This document shows positions 11,686 through 24,544 of a stretch of DNA of 64,000 bases, one piece after another; position 1 is the first letter of the stretch, and every line of letters begins with the position of its first letter. Source of the stretch: Ceratotherium simum simum (lineage: Eukaryota; Chordata; Mammalia; Perissodactyla; Rhinocerotidae); NCBI RefSeq assembly GCF_000283155.1, contig NW_004454166.1:18465387-18529386 (forward strand). The letters are read 5' to 3'. Made by a program: the position numbers and the translations under genes. The notes beneath the pieces were generated by a model. It had not been told where the DNA came from. It ran no database searches and was given only the letters and a program-made list of their open reading frames with translations.

Positions 11686-11940
11686 TGTGGTCTCAGGAGA
11701 CCATCTAGTGCATTGCTTAAGAACACAACCTACAAGGGAAGACTGCCTGCATTTGCACCTCAGCTCTACCCCCAAACTATCTGTTGGCCTTAGGAAAGTT
11801 GCACCTTCCCCATGCCTCACTCTCTCCATCTGCAAAATGGTAATAATAGTATTTATTTCAAAGGGCCACTTGAGTATCCATGAGGCAAATCTCTGAGAAT
11901 AGCACCTCTTGTAAATGGTAGCTATTTTTACTTCTGTGCC
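11686..11940 (+). mobile_element. MIR SINE, nearly full length
   Basis: CTAGTGCATTGCTTAAGAAC (tRNA-like head), GGAAGACTGCCTGCATTTGC, CTCTCTCCATCTGCAAAATGG and TAGCACCTCTTGTAAATGGTAGCTA in correct order. Confidence 0.82.
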
Positions 11941-13799
11941 AACCACTCAGGCTCCTGGGAGGATCAAATGAGAACAGTTTGTAAATTCTAAAGTACTAAT
12001 GGAAAATAAAAACTTAGTAGAACGAAGATGCTTTTTTCTCTAAAACTGGGGGAAAAAAAATGCTCCCTCTTCTTCCAAAATCCTTCTGGGATCATAACCT
12101 AAAAAACCCAAAGAACTATTCATACCATTTATGGGACATAATTTTCTTCCAAAACATTTTCAAAGTTAACTTTATAGTAAACTTTCTCCAAAATGTCTTT
12201 TGTAGGAATGGTTTGCAGACTTGGGCTTTTGAATACTTTAGTTTAAATATTCCCTCCTTCAAAAGTTAGAAAAACTATTAGAATAAAGAAATAACATGAA
12301 ATTACAAGTTATAAAAGCCATTTTTAATCTGTGATGATTTGTAACTTGAAATAGATATATCACATACTCTCCATAGATGGCTTCTCCCTATAAATTACAT
12401 ATTCATATAATAACTTCAAGCCATAGACCCAGGGGTCAGTAAGGGAAAGTGCCCTTTAATTTTGGAAGCACATTGGTGCTAAATGAAACTGATGAGTAAT
12501 GCACGCTGTTCCTACCATTTGCAAAGTACTAAATAAAAGCAGAATAATGGTATCCTTAAAAATGCCACACCAATATATACACACTGACTAAATATATATG
12601 TGTAGCAGACAACTTAGAAAATGGCTTAGGTCAGTGTCCAAACTGACTTATGGTCATAGTTTGGTACAATCCCCCAATTTTTAGTAAAACGATAAGAAGG
12701 CAATTGTCCTAGGAGCTGTGGAGAATACAAGGCAGCTGGCATCTAGTAAAAATACAACATTGATTTTAATTCAAAATCCACATTTATTGACAAGCTGCTA
12801 TTTGCAAGGCACTATAAAAAGTGCTAAACTGATGTACGCCATTGGAATATTACAAATGGTTAGAGGAAGAAGAACTGCTGCATCGCCTGCTGAGGGTGAA
12901 ATGCTTTCCTCTTGGGGGCTCTGGGCAGGGGTGGGAGGGCTTGTGAAGGGAAATGGTTGCGGAAGTCTTCAAAAAGTGGAGGTATCTCATTCAGGCGGTA
13001 GGAACAGGGTTTTTTATTGTGATGACTGTTGGGAAGGAGGTGGAAAGAGGAAGTTGGGAGCAAAGTGAGGAAGAAGGTGGTCATTTCAGGAGGAAACGGT
13101 AGAGATAAAGGAATGAACAGGGATTGTGGCTCTGGTCCTTTGGAAGTGGCTGGAATGCAGTGTGTTGGAAGGAAAACAAAAGGTAAGGAACTGGAAAAGG
13201 TCAGGTGAAGCTCCTTGAGTGGCTCTGATCTGGCTTAGAGCTATCTGTCCACCATCAGCTTCCTATCATTTGCTTCACTTCTTCTGAAAATTAAGTAAGT
13301 CTGAAGGCATTTTCCACAGATTAGTAGTTCCATGTGATGTTATATTAAAAACATAAATTTCTGTGGTCAAATAAACTGAAAAATTGGCATAAGTTGAGTT
13401 AAACATATTTCATTCATACAGGACTTGTCAGAGCCTTTAATAAATTCATATGATTTGTGACCCTCTTAGCAGGAGATAGAGGATGATGTATTGCCCAAAC
13501 ACATTAGATCAACAATTTCTTGTTTTTTGTTTTTTTTAAGAGTATATTCCCAGACTAGTGTTCTGCAGAATAATTGGGGAAACAGTGGATTAAGACATTA
13601 GCTTATATTTATTTGTTCAACAAATAGGAATTGAGTGCTTTTGATGTGTCAGGCATTTGTGCTGGGTAATGGAGATACAACTGTTAACACACAGCCACTG
13701 TCTTATTCTCATGCAGCCCACATCTGGGAGGTGTAGCCTACAAGCATGAACATTTTAGCAGCAGATGTGAAAGGCTGGAGAATACCTTGGAGGAAGGGG
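11941..13799. other. Anonymous sequence
   Basis: AT-rich to about 12770, then purine-rich (GGAAGGAGG, GAGGAAG) to 13200. 13605-13740 resembles the start of the unnamed ancient repeat (TTTGTTCAACAAATAGGAATTGAGTGC). No exon seen. Confidence 0.4.
12775..12845 (-). mobile_element. MIR-like 3' fragment, weak
   Basis: CATTTATTGACAAGCTGCTATTTGCAAGGCACTATAAAAAGTGCTAA matches the reverse MIR 3' block. Confidence 0.45.
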
Positions 13800-13905
13800 G
13801 ATGTCTTATTGACTTTTATGTCACCAATGTCTGACACATTACCTGATGTGGAACCTGATGCATGGTTGATATTATGATATTCAACAAATGTTGGTGAAAA
13901 GATTG
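13800..13905 (+). mobile_element. L2-like 3' terminus, weak
   Basis: TGTCTTATTGACTTTTATGT, CACCAATGTCTGACACATTA and ATTCAACAAATGTTGG resemble a diverged L2 3' end. Confidence 0.4.
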
Positions 13906-16479
13906 GAGTGGGAGAAAGGAACCAAGGGAGGCAGGAAGGAAAAGATTTGGGGTGGGGGAGAAAACAGGTTGGGAAGAGACCAGTCTGGGAGCATAACTGG
14001 AATGCAGGCAGGTGGTTGACCAACAATGAAAAATCCTGAGAGTTTCCGAGGGAACTGGGTGATTCCATTTGGGAAAACTGAGGGTAGCAGTTAAAGTGAA
14101 ACATCCTAAATCACAGAGCTGCTTCAAGTTGGTCTCATTGTAGATACAGACACACTCTAAACCATAGAGTCAGAGAGTCTAGACAGTTTCTGCTAGAAGA
14201 GGTCCTGGAGATGTTCCAGTATGAACTTCTCCTCTCCTTGATGTCTTCATATGACCTCGTGCACTTGCTAAGAGAATGAGATCCACTTAATCTATTGGCA
14301 GCCCTTTCTGCTTTGACCTTTAGGAAGCTCAGAGCTTAAGTTAATATGCAATAGCACTAACTGTTACCTATCGGGTTCCAGTTATATCCATATCTCCCCT
14401 TCTTGTCAGGGCATCCAGAACAGCTACAACGGCTCAAAGACTGTCCTAGGCTCCATGAGGGCTGTACATAATGCCTCAAAGAGCTCTGGCCCGTAATAGG
14501 AGATGCAATTTTTACTTATTGATTCATTCATTAACTCCTGAAGTTATTGACTATCTATCATGTGCCAGAATCTTTACCAGGAACGCTAAGAAAGGTAAAG
14601 ATATAAAAATAAAAAAGATTTTCTGTATTCATTCTTTTAATAGTTTATTTAATATGCATCTATTGATAATAAATTATGTTCATATGCAAGTTATTTCAAA
14701 AATTGGTTATGATGAGTGTTCAAACAGACATCATTGTTACTGTGGATACCCTTAAATGTTCTGGTAAGTATAGATTCATAAAACCCCAATCGTGAAAGGG
14801 CACAAATCTAAGTGCGTAAAATCTAAGTGGGTATAGAAATTGTAATTAAAGAGTCCTAAAGCCCTTAAAAATGGTAAGACTTGCCCATTGTCATGTATCT
14901 AGTCAGTTTCCCAGCCAGATCTCTTCTATGGAATCACATTAGATTTGGGATAATTATCCAAGGACATTTCCACCATGGCAAAGGTAACTCCAACTCACTC
15001 ATTCAGCATATGTTTGGAGAGTCCCTACCAAGTGCCAGGTCCTGGGCTAGGCAACAGGACACAGGTTGTTCTGAGTTTCCTCATTGAGCAACTCTGGATG
15101 AGAGCCCTCTGCCAATCACTACTGTAAGTATATTATCTGAGCACTCAGCATAGGGAACTCATGTTCCAATTTTCTGACTGACTAAACACCGTGACCAATC
15201 TCTGTGCAGAGCCATCAGGAAATAACTGCTATTCAGCTTCACATCTCTTTGTTGAGCTTGCTGCTCTCACAATGGGAGGATTATACAAGGAAGGAAGAGA
15301 TAAATTGACAACACTTAACATAAACACATTCTTTTCAGAATGGAGCAATCTACATGAGGAGAGACATGGCAAGTGTTTCACAGAATCCAGTAAAAAAGAT
15401 TTAGGGTGTGGATCTGACATTCTCTGACACTTTTAGCTCCTCAACACTGGCCAAAATAGTCTGTCAACAGCACGTTCTTGGTGCCCTCAATGTAGAGAGG
15501 CTTGTGTTTGGCACAGAAGATGGAAAAAGTAGAAGAGAGTCAGAGAAACTTCCAGACACAACTCCAGAGGGCACCATACACATGGACTGCAGTATAAATG
15601 GCACCCTCTAGAGTTGTGTGGTGTACAATCTTTACAACTGTGTAAAATGACGTTTAAAAACATTCATCATTTCCACATGTTTATATATTAACAGCAGGAA
15701 TTAATAAGATGAATATACAAGGCCGGGTGCAAAGAAAACATTGATGAGAGAAAGTAACGAATTGTATAGCCGAGGATCAGAGGTATGGCTGGTAGATTTA
15801 TATTTGTCCAGCTCAGATTTGAATCCAGCCTGCAGAGCAATATTAGGAATCCATGATGCAGGCTGATGGAAAAATAGACCTGACTGGAAGGTGAGATTGA
15901 GATTAGAAACTTGAGTTTAAGATTTGTCAATAGAATATTGATAATTGGGAAGCATGAGTTGGGGTAATTTCTCTCATGGAAATAGAGCATAGAATTTGAA
16001 TAGAAGTAAAAGAGTCTGAGACTTTGCAAACCCACTGTTAGGAAAAAGGAGCCAGACTAAAAGGACCTGGAAAAGGAGCTGGAAGCTTTCATTCCCTGGA
16101 AAACACTGTTCAGAGTCACTGAGTGAATCGCAGTGGCATATCTCAGACCACAAGGACTCTGTGGATTTCAGAATCTTTTTTGGCAAAGTCTGGCTTGCCA
16201 TATAAGGGCACAAATTGTCATTTTTCACAGATTCCAACCTTCTGTTTCTTAAGATATGCCTCAAGTGCATTGATCAATTTCATCAAGGATGTTTCCTGGT
16301 GGTGAGGGAACTGTAAACCCCACAAAGTCTTAAGAATCCTTTTTAAAAGAGACATTGGTTATTTAGAGAGTAAAGGAGTTTAAATTACCCACTGTTTTCA
16401 TTTTCAGGTGGAGCTTAGACTCAATCAACGTCCTATGAAATACAATAGACAGGCAGAAATTCTTTCCATTTGGTAGGTA
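13906..16479. other. Anonymous sequence
   Basis: 14515-14620 and 14990-15070 hold short pieces like the unnamed ancient repeat (CATGTGCCAGAATCTTTACC; AAGTGCCAGGTCCTGGGCTAGG). Overlapping frames at 13709-14127 and 15688-16270 match nothing known. Confidence 0.4.
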
Positions 16480-17310
16480 TTCAAGCCAGCCCTGACCATG
16501 CAATAGTGCTAGGGGCTTGGATAAAATGGGAAACCAGGCTGACACAATCCTTACCTTGTGAATTTATATTCTGATGGGAGAAACACACGCAAAAATAAAA
16601 ATACATATAATAAACATGCACACATATCAAATAGGTGATAAATACTCTGAACGAGGAATTAAAATAGAGAATAATAGAGGCTCGCCATTTAGACAGAGTA
16701 GGAAGAGAGGGCCATTTTGAGGAGATACTATTCTAGCTGAGGCCTAAAAGATGAAAAAGTACAGCCTTATGAAGAGGCTGAAGAAAGAACATTTGAAGCA
16801 AAGAGAATGGCGTATCCAAAGGCTCTGAGGGAGGAAAAAGCTGAATAAGTTTAAGGAGATGGCTGAATAAGGAAAAGAGTGGAGAGAATTGAATTGGGAG
16901 GAGGCAGGGGCCAGATAGCTGCCTTGTACGGAGAATGGATTAAAGGTGGATAATAAGGGACCTGGAAATCATGATGGGATGACTATCATAGCCATCCAGG
17001 AGCTTCTGGAATAAGACACTGGCCATTAGCGAGAGAGAGATGCATGGATGGATTTAGCGATATGTGTGGAGACAGAATTTACAGGACTTGTCTATGGATC
17101 GGTATGTAGAGTCAAAGACAGGGCAGAATCAGAAACATATCCCTAGGTTTTTGGTTTGAGAAACAAGGTGAATGATGGAGCCACTTGCTGGGATGAAGAG
17201 GACAAGAGGAAGAGCCATGTTTCTGGAGGAAAATCCACAGTTTTATTTTAAATGTGCTAAGTTTGAGATATCTGTGAATGATATAGTCAAATATAAAAAC
17301 AGCAAAATTT
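16480..17310 (+). repeat. Long ancient dispersed repeat, family not named
   Basis: An 830-bp run that follows a mammalian repeat with recurring blocks for gagcattccaggcagaggga, gcaaaggccctgaggc, ccagatcatgtagggcc and ccaaggtttttggcctgag: here GTATCCAAAGGCTCTGAGGG (16812-16831), GGCCAGATAGCTGCCTTGTA (16908-16927), ATCCCTAGGTTTTTGGTTTG (17139-17158). Purine-rich on this strand and no coding potential. Confidence 0.5.
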
Positions 17311-18419
17311 GAGAGTGCAAAGGAACTCTTTTCCCTGTGGTAAGAAAATTAATAGGACTCTCAACAAGGTGAAAAAAAAAAATGTGAACAGGTCACTTGT
17401 TAGCTTAAGCTTGTCTACGGCCCTACTTTACCTCCTGGATAAGGGTCTTGATTCTTAGCCTGGTGTTGAAGGCTCTCTGTGGTGTGTGCCCTATCTCTAC
17501 CTCTACTTATCCTATGCTCCAACACTACTGACAGTGCTTTCTTTTATAAAGCACTCATTTCTGAAAACATGCAATGCTTTCTTTCCCCCTCTCCATTACA
17601 TGTCATCTAAATAGAGTGATTTTATGAGAAAGAAGAGAGTAAAAAAGAAATGTTACTTTATTCTGATCCAGGAATCATTGACTTATGGCCCAAGACTGTT
17701 GTATTAGGAACGATTTTGAAAAGTGAAAAATAAATACTCGCCAAGCCTCTGGTTTTGTGCTTTTTTGTTGTCAGCTGACAAGCTCACTGCACTAACTAGC
17801 TGGGAAGGGTGAAGAATTGGCAACTAGATAAACAAATTGCCAGAATGCTTAATGCTTAGACTTTCTCAAAGAAATAGAAGTGAGGTTATTGATAGTAATA
17901 GAAATGTACAGACTGTGCGTTATTGGGAAAATGACCTCCGAAACCCATTGGCTGATTTTCCTGCAATATTCAGGGCAGGTACTTGGTACTCTAAGTGGAA
18001 TCGATGAATTACAGAAGAGGCACAACCGTCTTTCTCAAAGAACTTGAAGCATCCAGAGGAGACTCATGCAGCACAATAGAATGCAAGGTTGGAAGATATC
18101 AGACTCAGAAAGCCAGGACATATAAATTGCTATTGGAAATAAGATGATAGAGAAAGAACTTCCAGCTGAGAGTAACATGGAAGAACTTCATGAAGGAAGG
18201 CCTGTTGGAATTGGGTCTTAAAATTGGTGGATATAACTTAGAAAACATGGAAAAAGAAGGGCATTTCAGGAAGAAAGCAGAATGGAACAGAAGCTGGAAG
18301 ATCCAGGTGTGCTTGCCAAACTAGAAGTAGTTCAGAATGCATGGAAAATACAGTCCAAAGTGCGAGGTAAGGATAGAAATATAGGTTACGTCCAGAAGTT
18401 GAAGAAACTTAGTTGCTTC
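17311..18419. other. Anonymous sequence
   Basis: No gene. 18010-18330 is faintly like the unnamed ancient repeat (GGAAGGCCTGTTGGAATTGGGTCTTAAAAT, AGGGCATTTCAGGAAGAAAG). Confidence 0.35.
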
Positions 18420-18960
18420 TCCTGTATCCAATCCACCAATCTCCACATTTCTTAGCCTGAAGATTAGATGAGATTAGCTCCACTCCCAGCTCTGTGGAGG
18501 TAGGTCCTGAGTAGATTAAACCCTTGATCCCTTATTCAAAATGATTGGTTCAGAGATGTTAGATGGTAGGAGTATAAAAAGATAACCTTCTATGGGTTTT
18601 ATGCAAGAATATCTCTTTATCTTCAATGTGTACTGTAGGATAATGCTCTCTTTTCCTCACTGGATGTGGACAAGGAAACCTGAAGCTCTAGGAGTTTCTG
18701 ACAGTCAACTTGGGACCAGAGGGAAAATAAGTTTAAAAACAAAAATAAAGCTGGCACTGAGAAAGCAAGGCTGAGAAATGAACAAAGGGAAAAACTGTGT
18801 CCTAACATTTTCTTTTGAACCAATGGATTAAGCCTCATTTGAGAACAGTGCTGTTTCTGAACTTTTATATTATGTGAGCCAATAAATCCCCTTTATGGTT
18901 TAAACCAGCTTGAATTGAGTTTGCAATTACTTGCCATTGGAAGCATCTTGATACAGAACC
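18420..18960 (+). mobile_element. LTR-like ancient repeat, family not assigned
   Basis: Contains the dispersed-repeat blocks CCAATCTCCACATTTCTTAG, GATTGGTTCAGAGATGTTAG and GTGAGCCAATAAATCCCCTT followed by GGTTTAAACCAGCTTGAATT. A short polyadenylation-like AATAAA and a terminal TAC-rich end fit an LTR. A TATAAAAA at 18574-18581 might be the old promoter. I do not recall the family name. Confidence 0.45.
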
Positions 18961-19989
18961 CTTGTAAGGCATATTAAGGCTTTTGTGGGCAATAGGGATC
19001 TACTGATATTCGTGGCCTCAAGAGTGCCATAATCTTGAGGAAAGTAACCCTCATGATAGTGACCAATGCAGAACGTCATTAAATCAAGGTAGTCTAAAAC
19101 AGAGTCTGTGACAGTTGGGTAGTCTTTTAAATTGAGATTACTCTTATTTTGCTCTCATCTCCTGCCTAGTCATTTGACTTCTGTCTCTGTCTCCCAGAAG
19201 AGGAAAGGAAGTAATTCTACTTAAGTCTTTCCTTGAGAAGAGCTACCTCCCCTGGGCTTGGAGCCTGACACCATTTTTCTCTCTTCTACTGACACCATAG
19301 ATGTATTCGTTTCTCTTTGGATATTTAATGTAAACCAGATAAGCCACAAACTTATAATAACTTTAGTCAATTTCAATTCTAAGGCAAGGTGAACCATTGA
19401 GGCCAATGCTTCAAATACAAGATGCTGTGATTTCACCCATGGCGAGACTGTTTGGGGAATTGCTTTCCCAAACTTTCCTTCGAGCGTTTAGATTATGGCA
19501 CGCAGTCCAAGGGTATGTTTTGAGTGATCCTCAAACCTTGTCAGAAAGTCCTCATAAATCACATTCAAGAAAATATATTTAACTTCCATATACATATATA
19601 TGAAACTTAAGAACTTAGACAAGTGGAATGAATTCCAAACTGTCAGTTTATAGCAGTAACTTTCCTTTTCAATTTGGGGATTGAAATTTGGGGTGAGAAA
19701 GCTCTAATAGAAATAGCATGTTCTTAGAGAAACCAGAAGGTCTGCCTGACTTCTGGAATACTTTATATGGGATGACATTTAATTTTGGAATTCTAAAAAG
19801 TTTAGGTATGGCCTCAGGTGTTTATGGGATTCCAATAGATCCCAGCTGCTAAAACTTAGTCTTTTCATCTACGAAATGGGTTTAATCTTTCCATTTTATG
19901 TTATGAGTATAAAAGGGAAAATATTCTTGAATAAATATAGTAATATTTACAATTTACTATGCTCTTAATGTATGTCAGGTACTGTATTA
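18961..19989. other. Anonymous AT-rich sequence
   Basis: No repeat, gene or regulatory structure recognised. Confidence 0.35.
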
Positions 19990-20235
19990 TAGACATTAGT
20001 AGTTATCGTTTATTTAGCTCTTAATATGTACCAGGCACTAAGTATTGATGTGTATTAATACTTAACACACTTAACACCCACGCCATTCAAATAATATAGG
20101 TGCTAGTATTATTACTATTTTATAGGTGAAAAAATTGAGGCATAGAAATGTGATGAATTTGCCCAAGGTCACACAGGTAACATACGGCAGAGCAGAGACT
20201 CAAAGGGAGGCAGTCTGCTCTTTGTATGTCTTACC
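19990..20235 (-). mobile_element. MIR SINE, nearly full length
   Basis: TTTAGCTCTTAATATGTACC, TTTTATAGGTGAAAAAATTGAGG, TTGCCCAAGGTCACACAGGT (20159-20178) and GGGAGGCAGTCTGCTC, all in reverse-MIR order. Confidence 0.87.
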
Positions 20236-20254
20236 ATTTTTACTCTTATTGATA

Positions 20255-20395
20255 GCACTGAGAGCTGGGTACTGTGAATACCATTTTTCAGATGAGAAAA
20301 ATTCAGGCTTACAGAGTGTATATAACTTCCTCAAGGTCACTCAGCTAATTAGTAAAAGAGCCCATATAATCAAACTCCAATATTCATTTTATCTT
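20255..20395 (-). mobile_element. MIR SINE, second adjacent copy
   Basis: ACCATTTTTCAGATGAGAAA, TAACTTCCTCAAGGTCACTCAGC. Follows the previous MIR directly in the same orientation. Confidence 0.78.
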
Positions 20396-21239
20396 TTAGT
20401 TCCCATAGTCTGTCTTTTCCTCATGAACCCAGTCTTTCCATTTCAAAGCTTTTCATTCCCTACTTTCTTCAAATTACATTTTCACCATTCTCCTTCTGAG
20501 CTAGAGTTGAGTGATATCCAAGAGAGGTTGAATATTAGATAAATAACAGATCATTAGATATACCATAAACCCATGTAGTAATACTTTTAAGTAAATTGTT
20601 GGAAGAGCTGTATGTAAACAGAGATTATGTTCACTCAATTGTATATCGATTTTAAAATATGACCTATAATTTCATTTTGAAGTTTACTGTGCTTTTTGTT
20701 TTTCTTCACACATTAATGACTAAATAAATGTCTTAAAATCATTAATATATTATCATGTTCCCCTAACACAGGGAATGCTCATTGATTTCAAACTCAAATT
20801 TTAATCAGGATTAGGACTTCTGAGTTCTCACTCTTTATTATTGGTAAGTTGTGCAGTCATTTGTAGAACTATTCTGTGGCATTCTATGGTCAAGTTTGGT
20901 AGAGTCTCCTAAAGTCCTTTTTCTCTAAGACAGAAAGTATAGAATAATAGTTAGAATTTCTAGTTTTTGTCTCAATGGTTGTCACCTCAACTAACTTTCA
21001 CAGCCCCATTCTCATAAAAGTTGTTCAACAGGCAAGGTGTTAAGCTACAAGACATCATGAGTTGACAATACTAGCTCAAAAAAATTTGTTGGTATTATGA
21101 AACCATCAAAAATGCAAAATATAAATTAACCATATTAGAATGAGGACAAGCTCTAGAAAGTGATTGAGTACAGAATCATCAAAACTAGAAGGAATATTAT
21201 GCAACTCCTCTGCCTTCGATGCTCACGTGAATATTATGC
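20396..21239. other. Anonymous AT-rich sequence
   Basis: The end of a 138-codon frame (20126-20542) reaches into this stretch, but most of that frame is translated MIR. Nothing else recognised. Confidence 0.4.
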
Positions 21240-21420
21240 AGCTTGCAAAGATCTTCCAAATCTCTCATCTCATATAATGCACACAGCTACACTGTGAGGT
21301 GGGTATTCTTTTTTAAATCTCCCCAAAATGAGGATGGGAGACACGATAGAATTTCCCAAGTGTCTACAGTTACCAAGTAGTGGGGCTGGGTTATGAATCG
21401 AATTCTCACTCTAGAATCCA
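21240..21420 (-). mobile_element. MIR SINE
   Basis: TCTCATCTCATATAATGCACACAGCTACACTGTGAGGTGGGTATTC and GGGGCTGGGTTATGAATCGAATTC are reverse-MIR blocks. Confidence 0.65.
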
Positions 21421-22219
21421 AGTAGAGAAAGGGTTAAATTCCCATGGGCTTTCATTCTGTCTGGTCCTGGAATCTACTGGGCCCCCCCGAATGGTTTTGG
21501 TTTTTCTTCGTTTTCATCCCTTTTTTTCCTTTTACAGTTGCCTTGGCCACATTCATGGGAAATGACTCCAATTAAAACTTTGTGAGGCCAAGACTGGTTA
21601 ATGTACCACTGACCACAGATTCTCCAGGATGTTGCCAAACTTCAGCTTCTCAACTGTTGCCATCCACACCCATCCTGTCTGGTGCCCCTCAGGACCTTCT
21701 ATTGCCAGGGCTCAGGACTAGGCTCTTTGATTGGCCTTGGCCTCCATACCTAGAGATTGGACACCCAGCCCCTGTCCCCAGGTGGGGCCACTTTTGCACA
21801 CTGCTTTTACATGAATACTTTAAAAATACAAAGCCCCTTCACTTACTCCAAAGACTCTACTTTCTTTTCTACCTTCCCCGGATACAAGGCACGTCTGTGA
21901 GCTCATCTTTTTCTGCCTCAAGTTAATATCTTGGGTCTAGAGTAGGGCAAACACTGACTCAGGCTTTGCTCTAGCATTTTCACTTTCTTGTGCCCTGAAA
22001 TTTTGGTTCTCTAAGACCCTGAGCTCTGTCTAACATGTTGTGTCATTTATGCCCTTTGACTCAGATTCCAGCAGACAAACAAACAAATAAAAAATGCTGC
22101 TGTCTTACTATCCACTGTTGTTATGATGGGATTTGTATGAAATAGAGGTTTCATATCTGGCTCCACTCTTCAAGTAGTTCAGTTGTATCTATATCCCTGT
22201 CTATATCATAACTACCTAT
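21421..22219. other. Anonymous sequence, moderately GC-rich
   Basis: A 114-codon plus frame at 21582-21926 has no match known to me, no clear splice context and biased Leu/Pro/Ser content. Treated as chance. Confidence 0.4.
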
Positions 22220-22290
22220 CTACAGAGAAATAGGAAGGAACCCAGGTCTGTTTGACGCCAAAGCCAACGCTCTTTCTACCCTCTTATAGT
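22220..22290 (-). mobile_element. MIR fragment, weak
   Basis: GGAACCCAGGTCTGTTTGACGCCAAAGCCAACGCTCTTTC fits the 5' end of MIR in reverse. Confidence 0.5.
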
Positions 22291-22419
22291 GGTGCATATG
22301 CTGGGATTTGAAATATGGTGAGTCAAATACCTCCAGTTGTTTCCCAATAACCTTCTGCTACAGTTCTCTTTAGTCAAGACAAAAATTCTAGGGTAATAGC
22401 TAGGATTTCTACTTTTGGT

Positions 22420-22870
22420 CCCAATGTCTGTCAACTGGGCCAGTTTTCATAGCCTCATTCCCAGTGACATTGAGACACAATTTTTAGCTGAACTCATTAA
22501 CACCCACCTATAAGATTACATTTCCTACCTTCCTTCCTCTTGTGCAACTAGGTGTCATCATGCAATGAAGTTCTAGCTAAAGAGAAGTAAACTGAAACAG
22601 TGTGTAGAGAGTACTTCTGGAAAATCTTAAAAGGGAAACTATGTGCCCTTCCTCTCCTTCTTTTTTTCCTTCGTCATGCTTGGAGCAAAGTTTTGATGGG
22701 TTTTACCATAGCACCCAATTTGGTCCATGAGGATGGGGTACACACTCAAGGAATGGTGGAGAGGAAAGTTGAAAGGATCCTGTGTGACTGATGTAAATAG
22801 AGCCACCATACCAAATTCAGACCTCCTTCCCCCAATATGCTTTAAAATGGAGAGCTAATCTTTTATCTTA
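22420..22870 (+). mobile_element. Degenerate MaLR-like LTR
   Basis: Weak similarity to the old LTR type that carries ATGTGACAAAGTTCTGGCCAATGGGATGTGAGCAGAAGTG: here CATGCAATGAAGTTCTAGCTAAAG (22559-22582). Also the CTTAAAAGGGAAACTATGTGCC and TGGTCCATGAGGATGGGGT blocks. Heavily diverged, so low confidence. Confidence 0.4.
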
Positions 22871-23179
22871 TCTTAAAGTATTATTATTTCTCTCATTTAC
22901 AATTGAACCCAATCCCCACTAATATCAATGGATAGATCTTAAAAAGGGATGATTAGATATGGATAAAGGAAAGGAAATTGGCATGAATAGAAGTGACAGA
23001 ATGTTGCTATTGTAGGCCATGTATAGCCAAGGGAAAAATAGTTGAGAATTGTAGGTCTATGCAGTGTTACCTGTTGTTATACCTGCATTCAAATAATTTA
23101 TATATAATACTTTCCTTGTCCATCCTTCCGGTCCTATCTGAAAGGATAAAGTCTGAAAAGATCTGAAAGGATCAAATCC

Positions 23180-23340
23180 CCGGAATCTCCATTTGCTGTG
23201 TGATATTGGATGAACTCATTTACCTCTTAAAGCCTTATTTCCACATCAATGCAATGGACTATGAGTTATTAATAAATTACGGTATGCAAAGTATTTATCA
23301 TAGTGCCTAGAACAGAGAAGGCACCCAAGTAGTAGGAATT
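23180..23340 (+). mobile_element. MIR SINE
   Basis: TGATATTGGATGAACTCATTTACCTCTTAAAGCC and ATCATAGTGCCTAGAACAGAGAAGGCACCCAAGTAG follow MIR order. Confidence 0.65.
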
Positions 23341-24324
23341 CCCTCTTCAATTCCTGGAACTTCATTTCTGGCTAGTCTTAAAGGAGCTAGCTGACTGTGT
23401 CCTGCTGAGAATATCTGTCCGCCATACTCGCACTGTTCCCTTCCCTTTTTGGACATGTAGAAAGATAAGTTCCAGTGATTTCACTAAGATTCTGTTAGCA
23501 TTAAACGGACTGCACATAACCCAGGAGAACTGAGACTCAGTCAGTGGAAAACTCTAAGTGGGAAGGTTCCTGTCCATGGAGCTATTGCTTTAGAGACCTT
23601 GTCAGTAAGAGCTTTTGTCTTAGGAGTTTGTAAATATTTATATTTTCAAACTACTATGAGAGGAACAACAGCCATTCCACATGAATGGATTACGTTAAAT
23701 GTACCCAACGTCTGTAATTCAAGCTGTCAAACGTGAGGAAATACCAGACTTAAGGCTGCCATTCCAATCTGCTCAGAATAAATAAGAACTCTGAACAGAG
23801 CTCTTTAACACAATGGCTCACAGACATATGGAAGACGTTACTAGGGAGGACGAACGAAGAGAAGGAAAAACACGCTAAATGAATTCAAGAAATACCCAGT
23901 CTTTCTTCCAGAGAGGGAGAGAATTGGGGCTTGAGGGAGAAGATTTTTGGCCTAGAAGCGGGGAAATGGGATTAACATTAAACCAAGAATGAGGGGTGGC
24001 ACGTGGAGGCTTTTCCTGTTCCTAAGACATTTGTCTGTTTTTCATTTATTGTTTTGGGGGTCTGGTGATATGACACCAATATAGGAATCAAAATGTGTGT
24101 CTGGACAGGCTGGATGAAGGGTAGGGGATTTATTTACTGTGGAGGTTCTGTGTTAAGTGTGAAGTGGAGTTTCCTAGCCCACAGAACACAGGTGGAAGCT
24201 GTGTTTATTGAACAGAAAAAAATGCATTTCAGGGATAGATTGACCAGTGGGTCATATAAATTTTATTCAATTCTACAAGCGTGTGCTAGACACCTACTTT
24301 GTGCCAGGCATAGGTAATGAAGCT
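23341..24324. other. Anonymous sequence
   Basis: Nothing recognised except a faint repeat end at 24240-24310 (GCTAGACACCTACTTTGTGCCAGGC). Confidence 0.35.
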
Positions 24325-24480
24325 TGAGAAGCAATCTGATTTAGTGGAAAGAGTTTCAGCTTCTAGTCCTTGCTCTGAGGCTCGCAAGCTTTGCAGAGTC
24401 AGGCAAATCACTTCCCTTTTCCGTGCATCAGCTCAGAATGTCACCTTTTTCTTTTAAATGACTAAATACTAAGTTAGATG
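24325..24480 (+). mobile_element. MIR SINE fragment
   Basis: TTAGTGGAAAGAGTTTCAGCTTCTAGTCC head and GCAAATCACTTCCCTTTTCCGTGCATCAG core. Confidence 0.55.
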
Positions 24481-24544
24481 ATTTGGCTAAGGTGTGGGAC
24501 TAAATAGGCTTGCTAATGCTCTCTGTTCCACCTTCTGGTCTAGA

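Noticed and set aside
20126..20542. 138-codon plus-strand frame
   Set aside because: Mostly translation of two reversed MIR SINEs.
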